The position numbers were made by a program, and so were the translations under genes. From Candidatus Neomarinimicrobiota bacterium (GTDB taxonomy: Bacteria; Fidelibacterota; JAANXI01), in assembly GCA_021734025.1 (NCBI GenBank), contig JAIPJS010000009.1, positions 1 through 64,000 on the forward strand: a stretch of 64,000 nt of DNA, read 5' to 3'. The number at the start of each line of letters is the position of its first letter. Positions within the stretch are counted from its first letter, which is position 1. The notes under the pieces are model-generated. The model was not told the DNA's origin, ran no database searches, and saw nothing but the letters and a program-made list of their open reading frames with translations. Of the stretch, positions 25,547 through 35,207 are shown piece after piece.

Positions 25547-25800
25547 ATAGCACGCAGATGACGCAGAAACAACGGATCCACACAAATTAACCACAAAATT
25601 GTAGCCGCAAAGAATCGCGAAGTGACACGAATTACAACAACGAAAACCAATTAAGGGGTCTACTTTAAAAGGTACTTGCCAATGTAAGTGTAAATTATTT
25701 CTGTTTTTTCTTTGCGTTTATTCGCGTCTCTTTGCGGCAATCGTGTTTTTATTTTATTAATCTGCGGTAATCTGTAGTTTCTGCGTCATCTGCGTGCTAT
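25547..25800. repeat. 254-bp inverted-repeat element overlapping the end of purC
   Basis: The outer arms, 25547-25570 and 25777-25800, are perfect 24-bp inverted copies built on the word AGCACGCAGATGACGCAGAA. Inner segments also pair imperfectly: GCCGCAAAGAATCGCG near 25600-25620 against a complement near 25720-25742. The whole unit could fold into a long stem. The right arm contains the purC stop codon (25797-25799), so the element reaches into the gene. No protein is encoded. It has MITE-like architecture, but a target duplication is not obvious. Confidence 0.75.
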
Positions 25801-26855
25801 TTGGTAAGCTGTTCCTTTTGCTTTTTCAGTTCCGGAATCAAATCTTTGAGCGGCGGGACATCGGTGAACGTATCGTGTCCGAGATACAGATTCGCGCCGG
25901 CTTTGTAGATCTGACTGACCAGCGTAATGAGTTCATCCGGTAAGGGCTCTGGTTCCTTTGCGCAGTAACTCTTCCAGTTGGAATCGTCGTTGGCTGCAGC
26001 CTCTTTCTTCGCCTGATCCACCGCTTCCACCCATTCCGGCTGATAGGCTTTGTAGGCCTGTCGCAGGGTTTCCTTGCTCACCTGTTCGCCATCGTACAGA
26101 AAGCGGTTTTCATCGAAGGTGCCCAAAACGTCCACCAGCTGAACGCGACCGTGATTGTACATGGTTTCGATCTTACCGTCGTAGTGCTGGAGACCGACCT
26201 GTTCGGCGCGCTCCGTTATAAAATCATTCACCAGGCGAGCAAGCCGCGTCAGTTCACCGAAGGCCGGATCTTCCAGGCCGGACATCCGCTGCGCTTGCTT
26301 TTCGGTAACCGGACGATCGGTACTCTCGAGCTTCGTGGTGAAATCGTACACGGGTTCCGGAAAAAAATCGCCGGGCTGCGGTTCCTCGTCCAGGTTCAGT
26401 GAATCTAGAATTTTCTGAAATTCTTTCTCGTTACCCCGGGCGCGCTCCAATTTTTTAAAAAGCGAGCTACCCTTGGGTGCGCCGTTCCGGTAGATGATCT
26501 CCAGCGGTATTAAAAAATGCTGGATCCCTTTTTGGTATTCCGCGTAATTGTTGTCAATGGGAAGCACGCGGGTCAATTTTACGAACATGGTTTCGGATGG
26601 CTCAGCCGGGTCGAATCCTGCGCCCTCATCATCTTTGGAATAGAGCGAAATAAAATGAGACGTCACACCCCGCTTCTCCAGTTCCTCAAAATTATACGCG
26701 GCCATCATTGCCAGTGACTGCCCTTTCCCGGGGATATGATCCGGCATTTCCCCCCAGTCGAAGACCGAATAGCGGTCGGAAAAAGTGAACTTACCGACAC
26801 CGAGTTCATCGGCTGTTGGCGCTTCCAGTACCGTCAAATCTTTTACGCTGCCCAT
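25797..26855 (-). CDS. purC: Phosphoribosylaminoimidazole-succinocarboxamide synthase (SAICAR synthase)
   Basis: It joins CAIR and aspartate with ATP in purine biosynthesis. The 352-residue sequence has GVGKFTFSDRYSVFDWGEMPDHIPGKG near the N-terminus, the family's nucleotide-binding strand with the SVFDxG signature, EIIYRNGAPKGSSL, and DGKIETMYNHGRVQLVDVLGTFDENRF near the C-terminal third. It is longer than the 240-residue E. coli PurC and resembles the longer subgroup. The end reads QLTK and the stop lies inside the inverted-repeat element. No other purine gene is in the window. Confidence 0.85.
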   Translation of the reverse strand: MGSVKDLTVLEAPTADELGVGKFTFSDRYSVFDWGEMPDHIPGKGQSLAMMAAYNFEELEKRGVTSHFISLYSKDDEGAGFDPAEPSETMFVKLTRVLPIDNNYAEYQKGIQHFLIPLEIIYRNGAPKGSSLFKKLERARGNEKEFQKILDSLNLDEEPQPGDFFPEPVYDFTTKLESTDRPVTEKQAQRMSGLEDPAFGELTRLARLVNDFITERAEQVGLQHYDGKIETMYNHGRVQLVDVLGTFDENRFLYDGEQVSKETLRQAYKAYQPEWVEAVDQAKKEAAANDDSNWKSYCAKEPEPLPDELITLVSQIYKAGANLYLGHDTFTDVPPLKDLIPELKKQKEQLTK

Positions 26856-27266
26856 TAAAGTCTCCTTGTTGTCTTTAAGATGTTATGTTCGTTATCCATT
26901 TTTTTATAATACAACTTTTTTCCTTTTGTAAATATTGCGTATTACGTATTGCGAATAGAGACTCCTGAATAAATTTCACGTAATACGTCGTACGCTCTAC
27001 TTCCTATTAATCACCTGCGATTATCTTGTCGTTTCCCTGTTCCACCAAAGGTGGACAACGTGCCATCCTTGCTGGTGCTAAATGTAACTAAATTTCATAA
27101 AAATCGCATCTGTTATGGAAATCACACTTTTAAGAAAAGTAACAGGCCCCCAGTCATTTCTTCTTGATTAATCTGCCAACTACCGTAATTTAAATACTGT
27201 TTGTCGTTGTACATGCTCGGGTTTTCGACATTATATATACCGCCATTCCAAGTAAAGGAGAATTCC
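26856..27266. other. Divergent gap with an inverted repeat
   Basis: This AT-rich promoter region serves purC (left) and the DUF6175-like gene (right). At about 26936-26995 CGTATTACGT and its complement ACGTAATACG form an inverted repeat around a GCGAATAGAG-like core; the same GTATTGCG word recurs near 37233. A possible sigma-70 promoter for the rightward gene is TTGTAC at 27207 with TATATA at 27232. The 19-bp spacing is long, so confidence is low. No gene was found. Confidence 0.4.
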
Positions 27267-28547
27267 ATGAAGGGATTTCTTTCAGTCTGCCTCGCTGTCA
27301 TTTTGCTGCTTCCTATCCTCAGCATTGCCCAGTCAGAGTTACCGGAGTCCAGAGAAGCCACCCTGGTGGAGACGACCTCTCCCACCGAGGTGATGGTCCG
27401 GGCAAAGGGTATCGGCCATCATGATCCCGGTGGATTGTTTAAAAGCCCCGATCCCAAGGTAATGAACAGGCGAGCCGAGCGTGATGCCCTGAAATCTGCC
27501 GTGTACTTCCTGCTGTTTAACGCCGGTACGCCCATCCTCCAGATGGCTGAGGAGAAACTGGCGTTTCAAAATATCCAGGATAACTTTTTTCAGGAGGATC
27601 ATCTCCGGAAGTTCATCGCCTGGGAAAGCCCGCAGTACTCCAGCCGGGTCAAGCTGAATGAGACCAGTGTGAAGGTGGAAAAGTCCTACAGAATTAACAA
27701 GCAGGCAATCATCGACGAACTGGTACAAAAAGGCATCATTGCCGCCAGAGAAGACCTGGTCTCCAAGGTCGGGAAGCCGTATATCATGGTACTTCCGGAA
27801 ACCCAGGATGGCGGAAATCCCATGGAAAAGCTCGGTGAGCCGAAGCATAAAAAAGCGGCTGAAGTTATCGAATCGTATCTCACCTCGCGCCAATACGATG
27901 TCTTAGTCCCGGAACAGGTGCAGGCGAATAATGCGATGCAGCAGACCGCCACTTTCATGTCCGGCATGGAGGACGATTATTCCTACCAGTTAGCGCTTTC
28001 TATCGGCAGCGATATTTATATTACTTATTCTGTGAATGTGGAGAGCCGGAAAGTCGGCAACACCAAAGTGGCCAAAGCCAGCGTGGGTGTGCGGGCGTAT
28101 GAGACCACCACTGCCCGACTCCTCGGCACGGAGACCGGCTATTCCGAGGAGCGACCCGGCAGTGAAATGGTGCTCATCGAGGAGGCAGTGAATAACGCTG
28201 TGGATCAAGCCCTCAACAAGCTCCAGTCGTACTGGAAATCCGATCTTGAACGCGGTGTTCAGTTTAAACTCGTGGTTTCCCTGGGCTCCGGATTTGACGG
28301 CGACACCGCCGAAGACATCGCCTGGGGATTCGGAGATATACTGGAAGAGGTGACGAAGGATTACAAGGAAAACGTCATCAGCGCCAAGACGCTGGACTAT
28401 TTGATCTGGTGCAACCCGGACGAATACAAAAGATCATCTGATGTCTACCGCGCACTGAAGGAACGGTTCCAAAACGAGGCGCTGCCCGGGGGTCTCGACC
28501 GAAATGCTATCAACCGAAAACTGCTGCTGTTGACGATTAAGGAGTAA
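27267..28547 (+). CDS. Secreted DUF6175-like protein
   Basis: The ATG at 27267 has AAAGGAG 6 nt upstream, which fixes the start; an open frame further left is not translated. The product (426 residues) has a signal peptide ending near LSIAQ. Then comes VMVRAKGIGHHDPGG, an AERDALKSAVYFLLF segment, and a domain with GKPYIMVLPETQDGG and YDVLVPEQVQANNAM. The pattern matches periplasmic DUF6175-type proteins, which resemble TolB N-domain-like lipoproteins. Family assignment is from memory of its shape and may be wrong. It is 3 bp from the LPP20-like gene, so they form an operon. Function is unknown. Confidence 0.75.
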   Translation: MKGFLSVCLAVILLLPILSIAQSELPESREATLVETTSPTEVMVRAKGIGHHDPGGLFKSPDPKVMNRRAERDALKSAVYFLLFNAGTPILQMAEEKLAFQNIQDNFFQEDHLRKFIAWESPQYSSRVKLNETSVKVEKSYRINKQAIIDELVQKGIIAAREDLVSKVGKPYIMVLPETQDGGNPMEKLGEPKHKKAAEVIESYLTSRQYDVLVPEQVQANNAMQQTATFMSGMEDDYSYQLALSIGSDIYITYSVNVESRKVGNTKVAKASVGVRAYETTTARLLGTETGYSEERPGSEMVLIEEAVNNAVDQALNKLQSYWKSDLERGVQFKLVVSLGSGFDGDTAEDIAWGFGDILEEVTKDYKENVISAKTLDYLIWCNPDEYKRSSDVYRALKERFQNEALPGGLDRNAINRKLLLLTIKE

Positions 28548-28550
28548 AAT

Positions 28551-29906
28551 ATGAAACGGAATATTCTGCCGGCCATACTCCTCATTTTCTCAACTTCTCT
28601 GCTTTTAGCTCAGGCTCCGGAGTGGTATATCAATCCGCAAGCCAGTTACCCTGCCGACCAATATATCACCGGTGTAGGTTTGGATGAGTCTCTGGAATCC
28701 GCCAAGCAGCAGGCCAAGGCGGAAATCGCCAGCCAGATCCAGACGACGATTCAATCCGAGATCACCGATATCGAGCAGGAAATGACATTCGAGGGGTCTT
28801 CTACTGTCCGCAGCGATTTCACTCAAAAGATCAAAGAGATCACCAACGTTTCGATCTCAGGTATCGCCTATCCCCGTACCGAACAAAAAGAGGGAAAATA
28901 TTACGTCCTCGGGCTGCTGGATAAAACCAGGTACCTCCAGGACATCCGGGCCCAGCTCGAGACCAAAGAGAGCGCACTGGCCGATCTGGATCAATCAATT
29001 CAAGATCAACTGCAATCGGGTGGAATTCTAACGGCATTGGAGAACTACGATAAAATGACGACTCAGCTAAACGAATTCCTGGGGCTCCGCAGCATTTATA
29101 ATTCATTGAGCCGCGCTCCGTACATAGGCGATCTCTCCTTCAGCCTGAACTCGGTCTGGACGGATATTATTACGCTGATTCGCAGCATTAGCATTCAGCC
29201 AGTCAGCGGAGAAAACCAAACCGCCAAACCTGGTGAAATGCTCCCTGAACCAATAATCGTCAGGGTCACATACAGTTCCAATGATCGGGACATCCCGGTC
29301 TCCGGCCTGGTACTAACATTTGAGAACAGTGACGGCAGCCGAATCGACAAGGTGGAGACCGATGCTTCCGGACAGGCATCCGCCAAAATTATCGCCGTTC
29401 CCGGCGAAAGCCCGACTGCGGGACAAGTTGAAGTAACCTTCGCCTCCATGCCGTTCCCGGCACTCAGGAAAAACCTGCGGACCAAATCTCTGGAAATAAC
29501 CTATGTGATAGACCAACCGGATTACGCGTTCCGAATCCAGGTCACCGGAAATACCGGAGATACCTTCCAAAAATCTCTGCAACAGGCACTGACGGGCATG
29601 GGCTACACCATCAAGGCGAATGCACCGGTCACGGTCAAAGCCGAACTTGCCATCCAGAATTCCAGAGAAGTGAAGGGCTTTGCGGGAACGCAGTATATGA
29701 AGGAAGCCCAGGCAACCATATCTCTGGTAGCGGTTGGATCCGGAGACATATTGGGGCAGGCGCAGTTCACCGGACGCGGCATGAGCACCAAATCACCGGG
29801 GGATGCCGAAACGATGGCCTATGAACGGATTGACCTTACGAAATCCAAACTTGCTCAACTGTTTGCCAACGCCGCAGACAATTTACAGCCAGTATACAAG
29901 GAATAA
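28551..29906 (+). CDS. Secreted LPP20-like protein with an Ig-like middle domain
   Basis: The 451-residue protein has a signal peptide ending near LLLAQAPEWY. The N-terminal domain (QAPEWYINPQASYPADQYITGVG, then ESAKQQAKAEIASQIQTTI) matches the LPP20 lipoprotein fold, here without the lipid Cys. Next are a helical linker (about residues 115-220), a Big-1-like beta domain (IPVSGLVLTFENSDGSRIDK, then TDASGQASAKI) and a C-terminal alpha/beta domain (QQALTGMGYTIKANAPVTVK) with TolB-like character. It follows the DUF6175-like gene by 3 bp and appears to act with it in the periplasm. No enzyme motif is visible. Confidence 0.75.
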   Translation: MKRNILPAILLIFSTSLLLAQAPEWYINPQASYPADQYITGVGLDESLESAKQQAKAEIASQIQTTIQSEITDIEQEMTFEGSSTVRSDFTQKIKEITNVSISGIAYPRTEQKEGKYYVLGLLDKTRYLQDIRAQLETKESALADLDQSIQDQLQSGGILTALENYDKMTTQLNEFLGLRSIYNSLSRAPYIGDLSFSLNSVWTDIITLIRSISIQPVSGENQTAKPGEMLPEPIIVRVTYSSNDRDIPVSGLVLTFENSDGSRIDKVETDASGQASAKIIAVPGESPTAGQVEVTFASMPFPALRKNLRTKSLEITYVIDQPDYAFRIQVTGNTGDTFQKSLQQALTGMGYTIKANAPVTVKAELAIQNSREVKGFAGTQYMKEAQATISLVAVGSGDILGQAQFTGRGMSTKSPGDAETMAYERIDLTKSKLAQLFANAADNLQPVYKE

Positions 29907-29959
29907 TTTCCCGGAGATTTCCCTCATCCTCATCCTACAACTTACCTGGATATTTTGAT

Positions 29960-32227
29960 ATGCATCGGTCACCCTGGATAACGACTCTGTTCTGTGTTCT
30001 TTTCGGTACGTCGCTGATTTTTGCTATGGAAACCGATTCGACTGAGTTCGAACCAAAATTCAAGCCCACCGTCACAATTGCACCAACTACTTCTTCCATC
30101 AAAATTGATGGACAGCTCACGGACGCCGGCTGGAAGGATGCCACCATGGCCACCGGTTTCTCGGAAATCGAGCCCGGCGATAATATTGCTCCCCTCGTCC
30201 AGACTGAAGTGCTGATTACCTATGACCATGCGAATCTCTATGTGGCGTTCAGGGCGTACGATGATCCGGAGGATATCCGGGTCACGCTACAGGACAGGGA
30301 TAATATGTTTTCCGATGATTTTGTTGGGATTTTCCTGGATACCTACGGCACCCAGACCTGGGCATATGAGTTCCATTCCAACCCCCTGGGCATCCAGGGA
30401 GATGGCAGGATGACACAAATTCGCGAAGATATGTCCTTCGACGTCGTCTACCACACTGAAGGTATGGTAACGGAAGACGGGTACCAGGTTGAGTTCGCCA
30501 TACCGTTCCGGAGCTTGCGTTTTCCAGAGAAGAAGAATCCGGTATGGCGGATCACCTTTTTTCGTAATCATCCGCGGGAGAGCCGACACCAATATTCTTT
30601 GGCTGCGGTAGATCGGGACAACCCGTGCCTTCTCTGTCAACTGGGGTATCTGCGCGGAATCGAGGGAATTTCTCCCGGAAGGAATCTGGAGCTGCTCCCG
30701 GAAGCGATTGTTACCCAGGAGGGATACCTTGATGACAACGAAGACCCGAACTCGCATTTTATCAATAAATCTGTCGATGCCGAAGCTTCGCTGGGATTGA
30801 AATATTCTCTCTCTTCCAACAGTACCATCGATGTGACTGTGAATCCGGACTTCAGTCAGGTTGAAGCCGATCCGGCACAGATCGACGTCAATACTACCTT
30901 TGCCCTGTTTTATCCTGAGCGTCGCCCCTTCTTCCAGGAAGGGAGTGACTTGTTTGAGAGCTGGATGGATCTGGTCTATACCCGTTCCATCAACGATCCG
31001 AGTCTTGCGGCCAAGCTGACCGGCCGGTTCGACCAAACAAGCGTTGCCTGGATCGGTGGCCGGGACGAGCACTCTGCAATTATCCTTCCCTTTGAGGAGC
31101 AGAGCAAATATGTAGGCGGGGAGGATCGGATCAGAAGCACATCGAATATTCTGCGGGTGAAACGGACCTTCGCCGAAGAATCACACGTCGGACTCCTGGC
31201 CACGGACCGGCGGTTTGACCCGGGAGGCTCGGAGTCTGTAGTAAGCGGAGATTTCAATCATCGATTTTTAAAAAATTACCGGATACAGACCCAGCTGACG
31301 ATCAGCCAGACGCAGGAGCCGAATGATACCTCCCTGACCAGCGATATCGATGACATTCAGTTTGGGGATAAAAACTATTCCGTGGCGTTTGACGGCGAAT
31401 CGTTCACCGGCCATGCCATTTACGCCAGTTTCGAACGTCATGCCCGTCTCTGGGATTTCGACTTAAATTATCGCGATTACAGCCCAACATTCCGGGCCGG
31501 GAATGGTTTTATTACACAAAACAATCGCCGCTTTATCGGTGGCTGGACTGACTGGGAAAAGTACCTGAATATCGCATGGGTGGATCGTATCGAAGGCGGG
31601 TTTAATACGGCATATATTCAAAACTATGATGGGATAGCGAAAGACCAATGGTTTGTTCCGTATTTCAATGCCACCCTCACAAAGCAGACACATTTCAATA
31701 TTAGCTATGTCATGAGCCGGGAACGCTTCCAGGATATCGTTTTCTCCGGAATCAGGCGTGTCAATATCAATGTCAATTCGAACTTCAGCCAGGCCATGAC
31801 AGCCGGGTTTTACGTTGGTACAGGGCGGTCTATTGCCAGAAATGAAGAACCGCCAGTACTGGGAAAACAGTTCGATGTCAGTTTCTGGAGCACCATCAAA
31901 CCGACTCAACATCTGACCATCCAGCCCGAAGTTGACTACTCGCAGATGAAACACCCGGTGACCGACAGCACTTTATATGATGGTTACATCGTAAGGGCGC
32001 GATTTAACTATCAGTTTACCCGGGAGTTGTTTCTCCGGCTGTTTGTTCAATACGATGACTTTGACAATAATATCGACTTCGATCCCATGCTGACCTATCG
32101 GATTAACGCGTTTTCCGTCATTTATCTGGGTACAACGCATGACTATCATGATTTTGGCACATCGGCTGACTATGTGCGTACCAGTCGCCAGTACTTCCTC
32201 AAATTCCGGTATTTGTTTCAATTGTAA
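29960..32227 (+). CDS. Outer membrane DUF5916 protein with an N-terminal CBM9-like domain
   Basis: A 755-residue protein with a signal peptide (residues 1-22). Residues about 35-200 form a CBM9/DOMON-like fold: KIDGQLTDAGWKDATMATGF, NLYVAFRAYDDPE, FSDDFVGIFLDTYGTQTWAYEF. The rest is a DUF5916 beta-barrel-like region with many alternating strands, ending in aromatic-rich VRTSRQYFLKFRYLFQL, a typical outer-membrane C-terminus. An internal signature is YPERRPFFQEGSDLF. The family is common in FCB bacteria and is of unknown function, perhaps carbohydrate binding. It follows the LPP20-like gene by 53 bp and may share its transcript. Confidence 0.85.
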   Translation: MHRSPWITTLFCVLFGTSLIFAMETDSTEFEPKFKPTVTIAPTTSSIKIDGQLTDAGWKDATMATGFSEIEPGDNIAPLVQTEVLITYDHANLYVAFRAYDDPEDIRVTLQDRDNMFSDDFVGIFLDTYGTQTWAYEFHSNPLGIQGDGRMTQIREDMSFDVVYHTEGMVTEDGYQVEFAIPFRSLRFPEKKNPVWRITFFRNHPRESRHQYSLAAVDRDNPCLLCQLGYLRGIEGISPGRNLELLPEAIVTQEGYLDDNEDPNSHFINKSVDAEASLGLKYSLSSNSTIDVTVNPDFSQVEADPAQIDVNTTFALFYPERRPFFQEGSDLFESWMDLVYTRSINDPSLAAKLTGRFDQTSVAWIGGRDEHSAIILPFEEQSKYVGGEDRIRSTSNILRVKRTFAEESHVGLLATDRRFDPGGSESVVSGDFNHRFLKNYRIQTQLTISQTQEPNDTSLTSDIDDIQFGDKNYSVAFDGESFTGHAIYASFERHARLWDFDLNYRDYSPTFRAGNGFITQNNRRFIGGWTDWEKYLNIAWVDRIEGGFNTAYIQNYDGIAKDQWFVPYFNATLTKQTHFNISYVMSRERFQDIVFSGIRRVNINVNSNFSQAMTAGFYVGTGRSIARNEEPPVLGKQFDVSFWSTIKPTQHLTIQPEVDYSQMKHPVTDSTLYDGYIVRARFNYQFTRELFLRLFVQYDDFDNNIDFDPMLTYRINAFSVIYLGTTHDYHDFGTSADYVRTSRQYFLKFRYLFQL

Positions 32228-32305
32228 TCCGCTGTTACTTTTCCCAGGTTGCTGGTTCCTGTCAGCAGACAATCACAATTTTCACTATAACGTGGAGTAG
32301 TTGCT

Positions 32306-32974
32306 ATGCCTCCCAACGAATTCAGACCTTATGAGGAATACTCAGAAATCCCGCTCCCGGAGATGCAAAAACGAGCCCGTCGGTTCTACCATCACCTGCG
32401 AAAACGCCGGTCCGTCAGAGACTTTTCCGATCGGGACGTTCCCAGAGATATTATTGCACAATGTATCCGGGTAGCGGGGACCGCGCCCAGCGGAGCCAAC
32501 ATGCAGCCGTGGCATTTCGTAGCGGTACAGGATTCAGCGATAAAATCAAAAATCAGGGAAGCCGCCGAAACCGAAGAGCGGGAGTTCTACGAAAACCGCG
32601 CCCCGGATGACTGGCTGGAAGCCCTGGAACCCCTCGGCACGGATCCCGAGAAACCATTCCTGAAGGAAGCGCCCTGGCTCATCGCCATCTTTGCTGAAAC
32701 GTACGGTCTGAACGAGGATAGTTCAAAGCGGAAACATTATTACGTGAAGGAATCAGTTGGAATTGCCACGGGAATACTTATCACGGCAGTGCATAACGCC
32801 GGACTTGTCTCGCTTACTCACACCCCGAGTCCCATGGGATTCCTGAATGAAATACTGGACCGGCCGGAAAATGAAAAACCGTTCCTCCTCCTGGTGGTGG
32901 GATATCCATCGGAGAGTCTGACGGTTCCGGATATTTCGAAGAAGCAGCTCGATGAGATCCTTACGATTATTTGA
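32306..32974 (+). CDS. Nitroreductase family protein (FMN-dependent)
   Basis: The 222-residue protein has the nitroreductase start [19 protein letters not shown], the flavin-binding [19 protein letters not shown], and [21 protein letters not shown] with a C-terminal [12 protein letters not shown]. It should bind FMN and reduce a substrate with NAD(P)H. The GGAG before the ATG supports the start. There is no signal peptide. It resembles the iodotyrosine dehalogenase/BluB-side subgroup more than E. coli NfsB, but the exact substrate cannot be inferred. It stands alone between envelope genes. Confidence 0.85.
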   Translation: MPPNEFRPYEEYSEIPLPEMQKRARRFYHHLRKRRSVRDFSDRDVPRDIIAQCIRVAGTAPSGANMQPWHFVAVQDSAIKSKIREAAETEEREFYENRAPDDWLEALEPLGTDPEKPFLKEAPWLIAIFAETYGLNEDSSKRKHYYVKESVGIATGILITAVHNAGLVSLTHTPSPMGFLNEILDRPENEKPFLLLVVGYPSESLTVPDISKKQLDEILTII

Positions 32975-33105
32975 TTCTTTTCTTACGGAGGCGCCGCCCG
33001 GCGGTTGAACAACGTAACCTATCGAACATCTTCGGAATCTCACCGTTAATACATTTTATTTAATTTCAAAATTGAAATGGCTGTAAATATGCTCACCGGG
33101 AAATA

Positions 33106-33711
33106 ATGCGACACCCCATTTCACATCGCCGGGATACTTTAATTTTAGTACTCGTCTTACTGTTGTCGGCTATCGGAAGGCCAGGCACTCCGGGACAGTC
33201 TGCGGATTTACCGGCAATCGAAAGGAATGAACGGCCCCGTTTTGCAAAGAAGGAACTGGCCATGAGGATTCATGAAATCATCAACCAGCGGCGGGAGGCA
33301 CAGCACCTTGCGCCCCTGGCTTACGACACGTCACTGGCCGCGCTGGCAGCCGACCACAGTCAGGATATGGGACAGCACAGCTATTTTGGTCATATCAACT
33401 TTCGCGGGGAAAATGCCAGCCAGCGCGCCAAAGCCGCCGGACTTACGACTCAAAAGCAGAAAGGCGATCGGGTTATTACCGGAATCGCTGAAAATATCTA
33501 CCGCATTCCGATGTATTCCTGGGTGGTACGCTGGCGCGGCAACACGTATCACTGGAAAACCGTGGACGAGATCGCCCAATCGGTGGTCAGCGGCTGGATG
33601 GCCAGCCCCGGCCACCGGCGGAACCTACTGAGTCCCGACGCCGAGCGGCACGGCCTCGGTATCTACATTGCGGCGGATAATAACATCTATGTGACGCAAG
33701 ATCTCTGGTAA
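33106..33711 (+). CDS. Secreted CAP/SCP-domain protein
   Basis: 201 residues with a signal peptide (hydrophobic segment at residues 11-23), then a CAP domain. Seen: MRIHEIINQRREAQHLAPLAYD, LAALAADHSQDMGQHSYFGHINFRGENASQRAKAAG, the GIAENIY core, VSGWMASPGHRRNLLSPD and a C-terminal GLGIYIAADNNIYVTQDLW. These hold the usual H-E-H set (DH, GHIN, AENI, PGHRRN). Bacterial CAP proteins are extracellular, and their substrates are mostly unknown. A 19-residue insert (YSWVVRWRGNTYHWKTVDE) separates core motifs. The ribosome site is weak. Confidence 0.85.
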   Translation: MRHPISHRRDTLILVLVLLLSAIGRPGTPGQSADLPAIERNERPRFAKKELAMRIHEIINQRREAQHLAPLAYDTSLAALAADHSQDMGQHSYFGHINFRGENASQRAKAAGLTTQKQKGDRVITGIAENIYRIPMYSWVVRWRGNTYHWKTVDEIAQSVVSGWMASPGHRRNLLSPDAERHGLGIYIAADNNIYVTQDLW

Positions 33712-34027
33712 CCTTTCGGGATTTAACCTTCAGCTTTCACCGGTTAGCCTTGAAATCTTATGCCACGGCGTTGAAAAGCATTTTTCTTTCCATACTCGCC
33801 TCGCAATGAAATTGTGAGGCTTTCATATCATCCTGATCCGTTGACAGAGGCCTGAGCAATTTGTGCCGCTTTCAACGCAAACACAATAACGCCCGAGAAC
33901 ACCGTAACACTCAAACAATGTGCCTTTACCCTTTTAGAATCCTCCTGTGATAGTTCTGTGATCATTGGTTCCTATACTGTCATCGAACAATTGAAACCAC
34001 AACCAACAGAACCGAGGAGGTTCCACA
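33712..34027. repeat. Gap with a REP-like palindrome and AACAC words
   Basis: At 33798-33820 GCCTCGCAAT-GAA-ATTGTGAGGC forms a 23-nt palindrome (one mismatch) that matches the plan of 37183-37205 and is followed by the same CTTTC/CTCTC tail. Near 33868-33915 runs a string of AACAC words. The last 60 bp hold the promoter and GGAGG site for the next lipoprotein gene. Confidence 0.6.
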
Positions 34028-34972
34028 ATGAAGAAATCCCACACAATCCGAAACTGGCTGGCGTTACCGCTGGTTGCGTTTCTCCTGTTTGCCGTCGGCT
34101 GCAGCGACGAATCTATGGGCCCGGAGCCACTTGATCCGGATACGGCGCCACGCGTCAGCGTTGATCGGTTTAGCGAAGACGCCGGCATGTTGATGGTCCG
34201 TACCGATGAAAATGGTCTGCCCGGTCCAAACGAACCAATCGATTTCGACTCCGGTCCGCCGTTTATCACCCAGGGAATCGGACCGGACGGTAACGTCGTC
34301 AAATACTATAATTTTGACGTGCAATCAACAGATCCCGCGCCAATCTACGCCCTGTTCCGTGAAGGCGAAGATACGCCGGTGGAGGGACAGCTGAATATCG
34401 TCAACGTTATCCCCGGCGATGAAGGGTATAACGATTTCTGGCATGTGCATAAAGTTACGGTTCCCAGCGATTACGAGGCGAATACCGTGACCAGCTTCGA
34501 AGACATCCAGGATGCCGGATACGAGATGGAAGCCACGAATATGCTCGTGAACTGTCCGATCGTGCCGGATGGCTCTACGGCGTCCTTGCGCGGTGGCAGC
34601 GAAAGCAGTGCGCTTCACCGGGGATGGTATAAGGATCAAGTGGTGACCTACTTCACCTTTGAGGAGAAGGCCCTGACTACGACCTCCAATGATATGGTGC
34701 CGCTGTCTCCCATCTACGTGACGTTCAACATCAATCCCGGCATGGATGGCGGCGGACCGGCTTCCGGCTTTGTGACTGAAGAAGGTTCCATGCAGACACA
34801 TAACGTGCCGGCAACCACTCCAACGGACGCGAGCTACTCCCCACTCTGGAGCGTCAATGTCTATAATAACTCGGATTTCGGGAACGTGATGGATCTGATG
34901 ACCGCTCAGAACGCCGATATCCTGGCGACCGGCGTGGCGACAGTGAACTGCCCCATTGTTTCGGTACAATAA
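34028..34972 (+). CDS. Lipoprotein with an internal duplication, function unknown
   Basis: 314 residues, GGAGG 7 nt before the ATG, and a clear lipobox (FLLFAVGC). The body consists of two diverged repeats. Each has a V-x-Y-x-F strand (VVKYYNF; VVTYFTF), an A/S-P-I-Y motif (APIYALF; SPIYVTF), a Tyr-x2-Phe/Leu-Trp motif (YNDFWHVHKV; YSPLWSVNVY), and ends in N-C-P-I-V (NCPIVPDG; NCPIVSVQ). The N-terminal 90 residues are acidic. I recognise no family with confidence. The arrangement resembles a beta-sandwich that was duplicated. A strong compound hairpin follows the gene. Confidence 0.75.
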   Translation: MKKSHTIRNWLALPLVAFLLFAVGCSDESMGPEPLDPDTAPRVSVDRFSEDAGMLMVRTDENGLPGPNEPIDFDSGPPFITQGIGPDGNVVKYYNFDVQSTDPAPIYALFREGEDTPVEGQLNIVNVIPGDEGYNDFWHVHKVTVPSDYEANTVTSFEDIQDAGYEMEATNMLVNCPIVPDGSTASLRGGSESSALHRGWYKDQVVTYFTFEEKALTTTSNDMVPLSPIYVTFNINPGMDGGGPASGFVTEEGSMQTHNVPATTPTDASYSPLWSVNVYNNSDFGNVMDLMTAQNADILATGVATVNCPIVSVQ

Positions 34973-34983
34973 ACGCACGGCAA

Positions 34984-35061
34984 CGATCCCGGCCCCGCTT
35001 TCCGGGATCGAAAGGGCTCTTCCATGTGGGCGGGTTGGGGATTTCCCGCCCACGGCCCTTT
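34984..35061 (+). terminator. Compound hairpin after the duplicated lipoprotein gene
   Basis: Hairpin one: CGATCCCGG at 34984-34992 pairs with 35002-35010 around a 9-nt loop. Hairpin two: GTGGGCGGG at 35026-35034 pairs with 35045-35053. It is enclosed by AAAGGGC at 35011-35017 pairing with GCCCTTT at 35055-35061. Lying 10 bp after the stop, they probably end or protect the transcript. There is no long T run, so a Rho-independent role is moderate. Confidence 0.6.
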
Positions 35062-35207
35062 GCCATCTATCCCTGCTCCTCGTCACTTTGAGCCCGTTAT
35101 CCCGGAAGGGAAATCAATGGAGAAAAGTGCATACATGACATGCCGAGGCAATCCACGACTCTGAAAGACCGATTGCCAAATCCGGAAATTTTCAATAGGA
35201 TACCACC

